This document shows positions 37,271 through 48,687 of a stretch of DNA of 64,000 nucleotides, one piece after another (within the stretch, counting starts at the first letter, position 1; each line of letters opens with the position of its first letter). Under the pieces are notes generated by a model, which did not search any database, was not told where the DNA came from, and worked only from the letters and a program-made list of their open reading frames with translations. The position numbers and the translations under genes are program-made. The stretch comes from Poronia punctata (lineage: Eukaryota > Ascomycota > Sordariomycetes > Xylariales > Xylariaceae): assembly GCA_022579005.1 (NCBI GenBank), contig MU401567.1:1-64000 (forward strand), written 5' to 3'.

Positions 37271-38666
37271 TGATTTAGGGGAAAGGGGAAAGGGGAAAGG
37301 GTGTTGTTGTCGGGTGAAGGGGGAGGGGGATAGGTCGATTGGGGGGTAGAGGAGAGGAGAGGAGAGGAGAGGAGAGGATGGGAAGATAGATGGATAGATA
37401 TATAGGTTAGGTACATGGAAGACGAAAATAGATGGTCTTTAGATCCTTGATGCTTTTCTTCTCTGCTTCTTGCTTGTTTGGATTTTTTTTTTTTGATTTT
37501 CTTTTGCTTATGCATGTATGACATTCTTGTATACGTAGGGCGTCGAGGAGGTAGAATGGTCGGCTGCAAGTCTTTACACCTTTACTTACTTACTTTACCT
37601 GATATGTGCCTGGCCATCTTCTGACAATGAAAACTGTCACTACCTACGAGTACTTTACTCCATATCATTCCCTAATCACACACAAAAGACGGAGAATTCT
37701 CCGATAACCAACCAGGATGGACGCCTTTTTACGAGTACAATTGGCTCCATGCCAGTCTCGCCATCACATCATACGACTAGGTACGTACCTAATCTAGGCC
37801 AGGTCAGGAACGAGCAGAGACGAAATACGGGAACTAATAATCACCCCAGTAAGAAATAAAATCCGATATCACCCTAGTCTAGGCTCTGGTAGGTTAGCTT
37901 TTCGCTAAAACGATGGCGCGGAGGCCCCCATTCGGATGGATTGGATCGTGACCCGGCCCGGACGACCTAATAATATAGCTTCAACCCCTGGTCTTGGCAT
38001 AAAGGCCGGTTGTTGAATAGCTGCGCGTCCTATTCCCAGCTGGACTAGGAATTCGTCAAGAAGACGATTATAGCGTATACTATCTTTATCATGTTATATG
38101 GAGGCGTCATTCTAGCTTTGATTTAAATTGCTTGGGCGGCGGTACAAGGTGTTTGATTTGATATTTGGTCTACTCGTCTACGAGACATGATTCTAAAACG
38201 GCGTAAAGTAGAGATAGGGTCAGTCTAGCTAGACTACGTAGATACCTAGGTTAGTGGCCATACCTGACTTCAAATTCCATCTAATACGAGTAAAGGTACG
38301 GGTGGGATATATCTACTCTCAGCTTTATAGAGGTGCGGTACGTGACGTACATCATTACTAAACTGGTATGGATATATACCGTGCGGAGAAATACCCTTGG
38401 AGATCTTTAATAGATCCAAGACCTCGGCGATCAAAATACACCAAGACTGTCTAACCTGCATACTTAGACTATGACCCAAACTTGGAAAATACCTAGTCGT
38501 CAACCTCGGCCACCTTGAAATATTGGCCATGTCGCATTGTTATATTTACACGCTTGCTCATATGACATCTCCGAATGTTCAAGGGGGCTTCCTCTTCCCC
38601 CCCCCCCTACCTAGACTACCTCTTTACTAGGTACGTGAATAAAAAAAGGAGAGAAGGAAGAAAGAA
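37271..38666. other. Intergenic, acetyltransferase to laccase
   Basis: No supported gene. A G-rich segment with GGGGAAAG and GGAGA repeats spans about 37278-37380, just after the acetyltransferase stop. The remainder is unique sequence with scattered TACCTA motifs. A poly-C run at about 38600 lies near the laccase start. This region presumably holds the laccase promoter, but I could not assign a specific regulatory site. Confidence 0.45.
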
Positions 38667-40768
38667 ATGTGGACCAAATATTTTACCCTGCCATTGCTAG
38701 GCATTGCTACACTTGTCCAAGCAACCCCAGTCGTCGGACCTCGTCAAGCTTGCCAGAATACACCCACGTCGAGAAAATGTTGGGGTGAATATAGTGTGAA
38801 TACGGATTATTATGTTGAGACGCCAGACACGGGCGTCACGAGAGAGGTGAGTGAAGTCCCTATCTAGAGACAATGAAAAATAAAAAATAGACTGATAAAT
38901 AAATAATAGTATTGGCTAAACGTTCATCATGCCATTCTTGCTCCTGATGGATATCGACGCGAGTTGATGGTTGTTAACGGATCTGTTCCCGGCCCTACTA
39001 TCGAGGCCGATTGGGGTGATCATGTCGTTATTCACGTTACGAATAATATGTTGCATAATGGGTATGTTGACGATCGTCCTGTGTTTTTATATGGCTATAT
39101 ACCAAATCTAATTTGTCCCTCCAGAACATCGATACACTGGCATGGTATTCGTCAGCTCGGCTCTGTTCAAAGTGATGGCATGTAGCCCCCCCTATCTACT
39201 TTCTTTCTCATCTTTCTAATGATGGATGAAAAGGCGTCCCGGGAGTGACAGAATGTCCCATCGCCCCAGGCGAATCCAAAACCTACCGATTCCGCGCAAC
39301 CCAATACGGGACGGCATGGTACCACTCGCACTTCAGCCTCCAACTGGCCGAAGGCATCGTAGGCCCCATCGTGATCCACGGCCCCACGACAGCCAACTAC
39401 GACGTCGACGTCGGACCAGTCATGTTGATGGAATATTTCCACCAGTCGGCCTTTCACATCTGGGAAAAGACCCAACGGAAAATTGCCCTCATCCAACCGG
39501 TCGCCGAGAACGGTCTCATCAACGGATTGAACCCGTATGATTGCAACAGCAGCAGTAAATCGAAAAACGACCCGGCTTGCATCGGCACGGAAGACGGGGA
39601 AAGATTCCAAGTATCTTTCGAAAAGGGAAAGAAATACCGTTTCAGAATCATCGGCGCCCAGGTCGACGGATACATGAAATTCACCATCGACAACCACGTC
39701 CTCACCGTCGTCGCGGCCGACTTCGTCCCCATAAAGCCGTATACCACCGACTCCGTCATCCTGGCAAGCGGTCAACGATACGACGTCGTAGTCGAGGCCA
39801 ACGCGGATGAGAATTCCGCTTATTGGATCCGCGCCATCTATCAGACGGCTTGTAATCAGAACGATAACGAGAATAAGAATAACATCCTCGGTATTGCGCG
39901 GTATAATAATAACAACAACAACGCGAAGCCTACTTCTACCCGTCATCGCAGCATTACGAATTCCTGCGGTGATGAACCGTATGCTAGTCTCGTCCCCTGG
40001 GTGGCGCATACGGTGGGGAGTAGTGCGGTGAGTGAGAGCATTCCGTTACAATGGTTCTACGAGCTCGATCTGGTGTTTCATTGGACGTTGCATAGTAAGA
40101 CGCTTATTGTCAATTGGTCGGACCCGACGGTCTTGGATGTCCACGATGGTGTCACGGCTTTTCCGACGTTGGGAAACGTTGTCAAGATTGATTATGTCGA
40201 TAGGTGGGTTTATTGGGTTATTAAGGATCTGACGCTTGTCAATGCTTTTCATCCTATGCATTTACGTGAGTTTCCCTTCCCCCCTTTCTTTTCTGGTTGA
40301 CTTTTTTACGAAAACTAATACTTGAGAGGGGAAAAAAAAATAGATGGTCATGATTTCTACATCCTTGCCCAGGGAAGAGGTCCTTATATCCCCGGCATAA
40401 CCCGTCTAAACACAGTAAACCCGCCCAGACGGGACACCGTCACCTTGGGCGGGAATGGGTATACCGTTATTGCCTTTAAGACGGATAATCCCGGGTAAGT
40501 TCACTTCACCTTTTTCTGCCCCCTTTTCACATACACATACACATGATATATACCTACACAAGACTGACGAAGAGAGAAAAAAAGATCCTGGCTCTTCCAC
40601 TGTCATATAGCTTGGCACGCAAGTCAGGGTCTCGCCATGCAATTGGTCGAAAGAGGAGCAGAGTTATCGCTTCCCGCGTCCGATGTTACGGAGATGAGGG
40701 ATTCGTGTGAGGTTTGGTCGGATTGGTATGAGGATTCTGCGCATAAGCAGGATGATTCGGGGATTTGA
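38667..40768 (+). CDS. Secreted laccase (ascomycete multicopper oxidase)
   Basis: Six exons (38667-38846, 38910-39061, 39125-39177, 39234-40265, 40344-40494, 40585-40768) encode 583 aa. Laccases oxidise phenolics and reduce oxygen to water. All four copper-binding blocks are intact: HWHG at 115-118, HSH at 159-161, HPMHLHGH at 468-475 and HCHIAWH at 528-534 around Cys529, with Leu539 at the axial position. A signal peptide (about residues 1-20, ending LVQATP) predicts secretion. The protein ends DSGI, the C-terminal plug of ascomycete laccases in the strict sense. There is an Asn-rich insertion (RYNNNNNN) before residue 390. The third intron (39178-39233) needs a GC donor (G/GCATGT), since the only nearby GT donor breaks the frame. 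The other introns are GT-AG. It appears intact; the substrate (pigment or lignin-related) is not inferable. Confidence 0.92.
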
Positions 40769-41143
40769 ATGAGATATGAGAGGAGATGATTAAATTTACC
40801 TACCTGTGAATCAAAATATGTTACGCACATTGTCACTTGGCTTGGTTAGGTTAGGTTCCATGTATAAAAAAGGGGGGGAGTAGGGGTTATTTTATCTCAA
40901 GAGACGATGATAGCCCCGGTTGAAATGTGCGAGTTATTACCACCCGTTTCCGCTCTTTTGTTTTTTCTTTTTGTCTTGTCTGACTTGTAATACCATACAT
41001 GACATGACGGCCGAGTACCTAGAGAGTCTTAATCGACATGTCTAGGAAATTGGAAAATACGATACTGTCACAGGTCATAAGCTCTGGCAGGGTATCTTCT
41101 ATTCAGTGCTTAATACCGGCAGCGGTTGGTGTCAAATCATCCT
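40769..41143. other. Intergenic, laccase to tRNA
   Basis: This 375-bp stretch is the laccase 3' flank and the upstream side of the tRNA gene. I see no gene and no assignable site. Confidence 0.5.
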
Positions 41144-41236
41144 GCCTCTATGGCACAGGGGTAATGCGTGTCACTCGTATAGCGTCAAGCTTGCGGTGTA
41201 ATGACAAGATCCGCGGTTCGATTCCGCGTGGAGGCA
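41144..41236 (+). tRNA. tRNA-Thr (anticodon CGT) with a 21-nt intron
   Basis: The 93-nt gene folds as a standard tRNA. The acceptor stem is GCCTCTA paired with TGGAGGC plus discriminator A. The D-stem has three clear pairs. The anticodon stem is TGTCA/TGACA, and the T-arm is CGCGG-TTCGATT-CCGCG. The anticodon is at 41176-41178. The anticodon loop is interrupted after position 37 by 41180-41200, the canonical nuclear tRNA intron site. Excision gives the loop CTCGTAA and a 72-nt tRNA reading ACG codons. The internal B box is GGTTCGATTCC. Confidence 0.93.
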
Positions 41237-42046
41237 GTCTTTTTGTTTTTTTTCCGGTTTCTCTTTTTTCCTTTGCCTCTTTTCTCTTTTCTCTTTTGCC
41301 ATTGTTGAGAATTGGGTAGGTAAAATAAAATAAAGACGCCGGCTAGTCTAGTCCAATGGCCTCGCAGGACTTGATAGGCATAGTAGATAGATGTTTTTGC
41401 AGGTGTACAGTACACGCCTAAATCATGGAATAAATCGCATACTCTACAAATGGACGTTAAGAGCTGGTATCTATTTACACTTGAAGGTTGGAATGATTTC
41501 TTTTATCTAGGTCAGGAGGATATGTCTGTGTTGTTAAATCATCCCTCTTCGTGTTTGACATGATAGTAGTTTCATACCCCTATTCGTGGATAAGAACTGG
41601 TGGGACATTTAGGCTACTATTTCAGGGGCTCTGTTACATGGACCCCGGGTCTAGAATCACTGACTATCTTTAGTATCTAGATCTCCATCAGGGAGAAACA
41701 AAATGGCTGATTACGACAGAGTTAATACAGGCATGCGAAAGTTGATAAAAGTTGTGGTTGATGTGTGTATTACTTGTATGTGATTGTGGATGACTAGGAC
41801 CGTCCCCCACTCACCCATGTTACCCTGTACTCGTAAAAGAGAATGGGTACAGCAGCTTGCGTGAGCTAAACCTAATCTAGGTTAATTATTTGGGTACCTG
41901 AATTCCGAGATCTGCACCATCAAAATCTCCAAACACAGCTCGAGAGCTATCTGAGCTATCAGGAATTCAACGTCACTCGTTTACATCACCAACATTACCG
42001 TTCCCTACCTGTTCCTAGTAATGCCAACGCATTACATCCCAAGACA
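41237..42046. other. Intergenic, tRNA to membrane-protein gene
   Basis: No supported gene beyond the T-rich Pol III terminator. The rest is unique sequence with a few TACCTA/CTAGGT motifs. It likely contains the promoter of the gene at 42047. Confidence 0.5.
41239..41257 (+). terminator. RNA polymerase III terminator of tRNA-Thr
   Basis: T-runs (TTTTT, then TTTTTTTT) start about 3 nt after the tRNA 3' end on the coding strand, the normal Pol III stop signal. Confidence 0.8.
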
Positions 42047-43030
42047 ATGACAATAACAACCCGCTGCATGGGATTCTCCAACCCGATCCTCTCCCTCATG
42101 CGAACGAACCTCAAACCACGAACAACCACAATACCGACACCATGGCTTCCACGAACAAACCTTCGTCATCATCATCATCATCATCCACGAAACAACAAGA
42201 CATTTTCGACCCTCCGGTTCCTCCAAAACATAAAAACAACAACAACAACCACAACACCCCCTAAAACGGCGGCAAAACCTCCGACGCCTACACCACACTT
42301 CACATTCGCGCAACAGCTCGCGATGCGAGGAAAGCCCACGCTCCTATACGAAGCCGCGCCCCAGACGACATTCCTGATATCCAGCTACGGCGCAGCGGCC
42401 TTTTGTTTCGGCAGCGCCGTGATCAACAGCTGGCTGAACGTGTCTAACCTACCCGAGGGGATATCGCAGTGGGTGGGCGTAGGGTTCGGGGTCATCAGTA
42501 TAATATTCGCGGCATTGGGCACGGTATTCGCCCTGCGGCCGACTTCCATCATCCGCTCCATCACCATGCTACCCAGTGCCGGGCCCGGACAACGGGCGAT
42601 GTTGGAGATCGTGGTAAGACGGCAACTACCGCTGCCTCTGCCGACGACGAAGATGCGGGTCCTGCCCGACCAGGTCGTCATGATGAATCGGATGCGGCAC
42701 CGGGCTGTGATTCTCTCGCAGGAGGAGATGATGGCTAGGAAGTTGGAGGAGGCGAAGAGGAGGAGGGAGGAGAGGGAATATGAGATGGAACATTTGATGA
42801 CTGCGCCCTTTCGCGATGCGAGAAAGGCGTCTTCGTCCCTGTTTGATAATATCCGGAGGGGATTGACGGGCGAGGGGTTCGCGCCGGTCTTTATCAAGGG
42901 GATCAGGTATAAGCTTGATATCGATGGCGGGTATGCTCTTGATGAGGGCCAGGTTCTGGATAGGATTGTGAGGATTCAGGACGATGCCGAGTTAGCGAGG
43001 TTACAGTCTGATGAGGTCAAGGATGAATAA
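42047..43030 (+). CDS. Predicted mitochondrial two-pass membrane protein, possibly TMEM223-like
   Basis: Single-exon gene, 327 aa. The N-terminus is basic, rich in Ser, Thr and Arg, and free of acidic residues over its first 90 positions. This resembles a mitochondrial presequence, though it is inflated by microsatellite-coded runs (HHHHHH at 41-46 and a Thr run at 64-70). Two hydrophobic segments lie at about 106-126 and 142-163, separated by a short loop. A charged region with an EEAKRRREEREYE helix is at about 240-255. The layout (YEAAPQTTFL before the first helix, LRPTSIIRSI after the second) resembles the TMEM223 family of inner-membrane proteins linked to cytochrome oxidase assembly. 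I am only moderately sure of that family. A second ATG at 42068 is an alternative start. Confidence 0.75.
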   Translation: MTITTRCMGFSNPILSLMRTNLKPRTTTIPTPWLPRTNLRHHHHHHPRNNKTFSTLRFLQNIKTTTTTTTPPKTAAKPPTPTPHFTFAQQLAMRGKPTLLYEAAPQTTFLISSYGAAAFCFGSAVINSWLNVSNLPEGISQWVGVGFGVISIIFAALGTVFALRPTSIIRSITMLPSAGPGQRAMLEIVVRRQLPLPLPTTKMRVLPDQVVMMNRMRHRAVILSQEEMMARKLEEAKRRREEREYEMEHLMTAPFRDARKASSSLFDNIRRGLTGEGFAPVFIKGIRYKLDIDGGYALDEGQVLDRIVRIQDDAELARLQSDEVKDE

Positions 43031-43832
43031 AAGGGGGGGGAAGTCACGTACTTGCAAGACTACATGTATAAACAAAAGTGTCCTCTATCCAGTTAGGGCA
43101 ACGATGTATTTATCTGTTTCATGTATGACTAGGTATTCTTAGACTAATAGCTCATTCGATACAGTACAGTGTATGATTATGCTCTTGGCTTCTCGCATCT
43201 GTTAGTATATTCTACAGTCATTCTTTGGCTCTATACTTTGCCTCTCTGCCTGTTATACCCTCCATTGCCTACTTATGTTTCTCTTCGTCAGAGGGCAATA
43301 TCATTTGACACTCTGTACCCTCTTTTAAGGGTTTTCGACAGTCCGCAAATGTATAGATGGCAAAAGTACACATCCGATATAATCGGTATTATGATGAGCA
43401 GGAATCCTACAGATAGGTACAGAACCATGCCCAGGGCAAGCAGGCAGGCAGCACTGACGACTATGATATCTGATTCAGAAAGACAGACAACTAACCTTCT
43501 GATCAAAAACGTCGAATTTCTCTTCTATTGCCCCCCCTTTGTCAGGGGGAAATGTCAATTCCTTTTCAGTCACGGCATGCATTACGACTAAATTCCATCC
43601 CTGTCACAGAACGGCAAGAAAAAAATCATCATAAACCCGAAATTTATCGTCGGAAATTTCCCATCCATCCCAAGAGTCGAATCGTGACAGACAGAATTAA
43701 ACATGTATCCGAGAATCCAGTACGTGTATATAAGGTAGGTAGAGAGCCATGGAGGCTCAATACATACCTAGTTACCTAAGTATCTTGCAAGCAAGCATCA
43801 ACGTCCGCAATCAAACTCCCGCCAACCACAGC
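43031..43832. other. Intergenic, no clear gene
   Basis: Unique sequence after the membrane-protein gene. A plus-strand frame (43169-43591) and an overlapping minus-strand hydrophobic frame (43506-43288) are open but resemble nothing I recognise. They conflict with each other, so neither is called. Confidence 0.4.
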
Positions 43833-44081
43833 ATGTGCAAATATTACTGGGTAACGGTCTATTACAAAGACTGCATGGAAGAAGCGAACCATTGCTACCG
43901 ATATCAGGAATACCCCTTGTCCGAGCGATGTCCTCGTTGGCGAGGTCGGTACGAGGATTGTCCGAGATATGGACATAGTCGGACGGTTATGGGGTCTATG
44001 CCGTTTAGTGGGGGGACTTGTCCGCGTTGTGCTGCGTTAGTAAATTTCTTCTTCTTCTTTTTCTTGATGGTTTTGGGGTAG
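43833..44081 (+). CDS. Small cysteine-rich hypothetical protein
   Basis: An 82-aa frame starting MCKYYWVTVYYKDC. It contains seven cysteines, many Tyr/Arg residues and a CPRC pair near the end. Cysteine spacing that regular is unusual for a chance frame, and MCK-Y-C small proteins occur widely in filamentous fungi. There is no signal peptide, so a secreted effector is unlikely; zinc binding is a guess. The tail (VNFFFFFFLMVLG) looks like run-through. A donor-like GTAAAT follows the CPRCAAL codons at about 44041, so the true 3' end may be spliced elsewhere. An in-frame upstream ATG at 43749 would add 28 residues. Confidence 0.4.
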   Translation: MCKYYWVTVYYKDCMEEANHCYRYQEYPLSERCPRWRGRYEDCPRYGHSRTVMGSMPFSGGTCPRCAALVNFFFFFFLMVLG

Positions 44082-45321
44082 CATGGAGGTAATGGATATA
44101 TTTGGCTAACTTGAGTAAATCAAAGTCGTCGCTATAGGAGGGGGAGATGATGACCTTGTGGTTACCTAGTCGGGCCGCCTGCTCAACTAAAATACCTAAC
44201 CTAGGGTACCTATCGACTGGGCAGGCTTGTCAAGGTTGGGACCTGGTTGTTTGGTTTCTTTACGGAATGGGATAGACGATCTACGATTGAATCACGATTT
44301 TAGTCATGATGATTTGGAGAGGAGGATCTCGGGTATTGACCTTTTCTGTCTGCCTAAGGATATACCTACCTATACCTACCATAGGTAGTTTCATCGTGGA
44401 GACAAGGGGGGGTGTTTTAGTACCCAGGCAAGCAATTACCGTTGTTTTTGGGCCGTTTTGTTTTCTGATTATATAGTCCTTATTGTTTGCTTTAGTTCTC
44501 TTTCCTGTATATTGTCCCATCTTCTTTTATGATTCTAGTTGTCTTGATGTTCTCTTCTGGCTCTGACTTACACGTACGAGTACCTACCTACCTACATCAC
44601 ATATTCAGCCCTGTTTGTGGAACCGTCGATCTGTGATAGGCTGATAGTATATAGGGTTTGGTCTGGATAAGGAAACGCGTAAGTAGCAGTTCCACTTCTT
44701 CATGTATCTACTCGTACTACGTACTACGTACTCGGTATTCATTATCTCGGTCTCCTCGTGCTGCCTGTCCAGTCGTGCCCGTGCCCGTGCCTGCAAGCCG
44801 CAAGCGCCTATCTACCTTAGTCTTTGGATGAAAGCTAGGTACATTAGCTCACTTGCTCTGGGAGTATCGGGGCTAGTGTTTTGACAGGCAATAGTCCCGT
44901 CGCGAAGCAGAGATGTAGGCGCTGAATATTGGCATTTCCCTGATGACATGTGAAACCTTGAGTCAGTCTGAAGAACGAACCTCGGACCAGCTTCGTGGGC
45001 TGTTTACGGCTGTGTTGTTTGGAAGTACAGGCAAATGATGAGATGAGGCTGACTGATAATGAACATCTAACCTTAGCTCATGCTTGTATCTGCCTAACAT
45101 TGAATAACAGGACATATTAAAATTACCAGGACTTTCAACGCCAATATGTACTTAGTCTACGAGTAGGTAGCAGATAATCATACAGCTAATACCATACAAC
45201 TACGAGTAGAGCTTCAAGGAGCTAATTCTATCTAGGTCTACTTGAAAGTTTAAACAGGTTACGATTGTGCCCTAATCGTTAGACTAGGGCGCCTGCGGCC
45301 TGTCAAACGACTCGCCGACAT
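44082..45321. other. Intergenic, left flank of the TIR element
   Basis: No supported gene in 1.2 kb. Motifs such as TACCTACCTAC and CGTACGAGTACC cluster at about 44.2-44.7 kb and 45.15 kb. Confidence 0.45.
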
Positions 45322-45327
45322 TTACTA
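45322..45327. repeat. Probable target-site duplication, left copy (TTACTA)
   Basis: TTACTA precedes the left terminal inverted repeat and recurs at 48842-48847 after the right one. A seventh shared T makes the length 6 or 7 bp. Confidence 0.7.
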
Positions 45328-45483
45328 AGAGAGTTGTTAGGGGGGCACCCATCTAGCGTACTTTTGCCAGGCACCCACCCCACTTTTAAGTTGCTCAGCT
45401 AGCAGACAGGAAGTGGATTCTGTGACCTACCTACCTACTTTCCTAGCAATGTACACAGAACTTTTCTCTTTAATGCTATCTCT
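45328..45483 (+). repeat. Terminal inverted repeat, left
   Basis: It begins AGAGAGTTGTTAGGGGGGCA and matches the reverse complement of 48688-48841 with scattered mismatches. Shared blocks include AGGCACCCACCCCACTTT and CTAGCAATGTACACAGAAC. The inner end shows C-to-T and G-to-A differences relative to the right copy, so RIP reaches into this arm. Confidence 0.88.
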
Positions 45484-48400
45484 ACTAATTTATACTCTTT
45501 TAAATATAGACCTACTTTTTTTCTTACAGCTTTTTTATATACTATTTAATAACATTATTACACTTTTTATAGACCTACCTTTTATACATTTTGCTATTCC
45601 TTACTGCTTAAAAAATTTTCTGCCGCTACTTTTGCTCTACTTAATCTTTACCCTTACAATTCCTAAGCCTATTTTACTTACCTTTGCACTTTTACCTTTA
45701 CCCTCTTACCTTTACCTTTTTACTTTTACCTTTTACCTTTACCTTTTACCTTTTACTTTTACTTTTACTTATTTAATTACCTTACATTTTTAACACTATA
45801 AATTAACTATTTTTAATATAATTATTAATTATTTTAAGCTTTATATTTTTATAAGTAATACATTTCCTTTTATTAGCAGTTATTTTGCTATTTCCTACTA
45901 TATAAAAATTTTTTACTAGTAACCTGTTTTTTTTTTTAGTTTATACCTAATTAAGGTTGCACTAGTTATTTTTAATTTTAATTTCTAATTTAAACCTATT
46001 TTTCTCTTTATACTTTTACTTTTATTTTTTACTTTTTACTTTTAACTTTATACTTTTACTTTTAACCTTATACCTTTACTTTTTTATTTTATTAGCAAGC
46101 ATAACTACTATACCTTTGCTATTTTAAACATAATTGCTTATTTTTTTAGCTTTATTTATTTAATAGCAACAATACCTAACTTACTAAAAAGTAGTCTTTA
46201 TAAAAAGCTACTTATAGCTAATATATAAACTTTATTTAAATCTTTATAGTTTTTTGCCTATTAAAACAGCTTTGCTATAGTTTGCTAATAAAGCTGCAAT
46301 TTTTATAAAATAAGTACTCTTTTTAAAAAATACTATATAACCTATACTATTACATGCTATTAAAATATATTATATACTTTATAAAGCTATAAAATTTAAA
46401 ATACTACTATAGCTAAAATAAACTACGCCTAAAAAAGCTAAATTAAAGCTTATACCTTTACTTGTTAGCAATAAACTTTTAAGCTTACTTCTAGCAATAA
46501 AAAGTATAACTACGCTAGCACTATAATAGCTATTTAAGCTTAATATTGCTGCTTATAGTTACTATATAAAATTTATATTAAAAAGCTTGCCTAAACATAT
46601 ATTAAGCTACTTAATATATTACACTTTTTTTAGCTAGCTTTTTTAAATTATCTAATTAGCTAGCCTAATTTATATAATTACATATAGCAAGTTTGCTAAA
46701 AAAAACAAAGTAGCTATATAACAACGCAAGCTTTTATTTAGCACCTTTAATTTTAGCATATTACTTATTTTATTTTATATTATATAAAAAAAAAATAATT
46801 TTTATAAGTAAAAGCAGTTATTTAAACTTATTTTTAGTATATTAAAATATAAAAAAAGTTTTTATAAGTAATTTTTGCTAACTTAATATATAAAACAAAT
46901 TAGTACTATATACTTTTATTAAATCTAGCTAAAATTATAAATATAAAGCCTAGCTTTATTTTTTTTATTACTTTTGCTTTAATTTTTAATAAAATTACTA
47001 CTATATTTAAGTAAGCTTTTAACTAAGTAGCTATATAAGCTAAAAAGTTTAATATCTTAGCTTTTAATATATTAGTTAATAACTTTAATAAGCAGTTTAA
47101 AAAAGCTATAAAACGTTATAATTTTCTTATTGCTATATTATAGCAAATATATATTTTTTATATTAATAAAAACGTTATATACTAAATAAAAAAAAAGTAA
47201 ATACAACCTTATAATAACCTTTTAATTTAGCTTAATCTAGCTAAAAATAAAGCTAAAAATAATAAGCAAATAGCTTACAATCTGCTTTTTACTAGTATTA
47301 ATCTAGCTAAACTTAGCTAGCTAAATAAGCTAGTAAAAGGTAGTAAAGACAGCCTTATAACCTTTTTTAGCACCTTACTATACTAAATCTTTTATAACTA
47401 TAGCAGTTTTTTTTTATATTAGTTATATATAGTTTATATAAGTACTAAGCAAGATTTTAATATAGCTTAAAAACAGCTTTGCTATAAATTTAATTTAAAT
47501 TAAATACTTATAATACGTTATTTATAAAAAACATATATAAGTTTTAAGTAAAAATAAGTAAATTATTTTATTTTTAACTATAAAAACTAAAAAGTACGCA
47601 TTACGTTATTGCTAAAAAGCTTATATAAGTATTTTAAAAGCAATATAAAAAATAGCTACTAAGACTTATTTTTACTTAAATAAGCTATTAAAAAGTTTAT
47701 AAGTAATATTATTTATATTTATAAATTTATATTTAATTATAGCTAAAAAAAAGTTAAGTTTTAACACTTATAAAAAAAGTAGCTAAGCAACTTATTTATT
47801 AAGTATATAGTTTTTGCTTTAAAGCTATTAACTAACTAATACTACTACGCTATTAATTACTTAGCTTAACTAAGTAACCTTATTACTTAAGCAACCCTTT
47901 AGCATTGCTATATAATAATAGTATAGTATAGTTTGCCTTACTTTTACATAATATAAAAAAATATTAAAATAAATGCTAACTACTTATAAATTATACTTTT
48001 AATGCTAAACTAGCTAAATTGCTTTTAGTATATAAAAGTAAATATATTAACTACAAACTTATTACTACGTTTTTAAAAGCTTTAAGTTATTTAAGCCTAA
48101 GGCCGGCTATAAAGCACTACAATTACTTTAAGCAAGGCTATACGTATTAAAAGCTATAAAACCTATTACTAAAAAGTTATAGCTTTTAACTTATACTATA
48201 ACTTTTTAAAGTAGAAAACGGTTATAGTGCTTATAATACTAAAAATTTTATTGTTATAGCTAAATTTTTTATAACTAATAGCTTTATAGCGTAGTAAAAA
48301 GGCAAGCAAGGGTAGAGGTAACTTAAAGGGGCCTGGTCAGGCGCTAGGGCCAAATTAAAAAGGTGTGCAGCTATGCTAGCTATGTAAATAGTGTTAGAAT

Positions 48401-48534
48401 CGATCCCTTTTTGCAAAAAATGACTGTTCTTGATGTATGTGACCTAATTACTCTAAAAATGGGCTTTTTGCAGCAGTGTGAAATTGAAGGTGTTATGTAA
48501 GGTGGTGTTAGGTGGAAATGACTTGCAAAGTGGG

Positions 48535-48657
48535 TGGATTGAAGGGTGAATTGAAGGGTGAATTGAAGGGTGGATTGAAGGGTGGATTGAAGGGTGGATT
48601 GAAGGGTGGATTGAAGGGTGGATTGAAGGGTGGATTGAAGGGTGGATTGAAGGGTGG
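48535..48657 (-). repeat. 12-bp tandem array (ATTGAAGGGTGG, 10 copies)
   Basis: Ten head-to-tail copies of a 12-bp unit, mostly identical, with two copies carrying GAATTG for GGATTG. The array sits just inside the right TIR, where subterminal transposase-binding repeats often lie. It is open in several frames (for example repeating FNPP), but I see no reason to call it coding. Confidence 0.92.
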
Positions 48658-48687
48658 GACTGTATCCGAATAGGTGTACGTAGGTGG

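Noticed and set aside
39167..40009. Minus-strand 280-residue frame opposite the laccase
   Set aside because: It is an antisense shadow of the laccase exon 4, which is supported by copper motifs.
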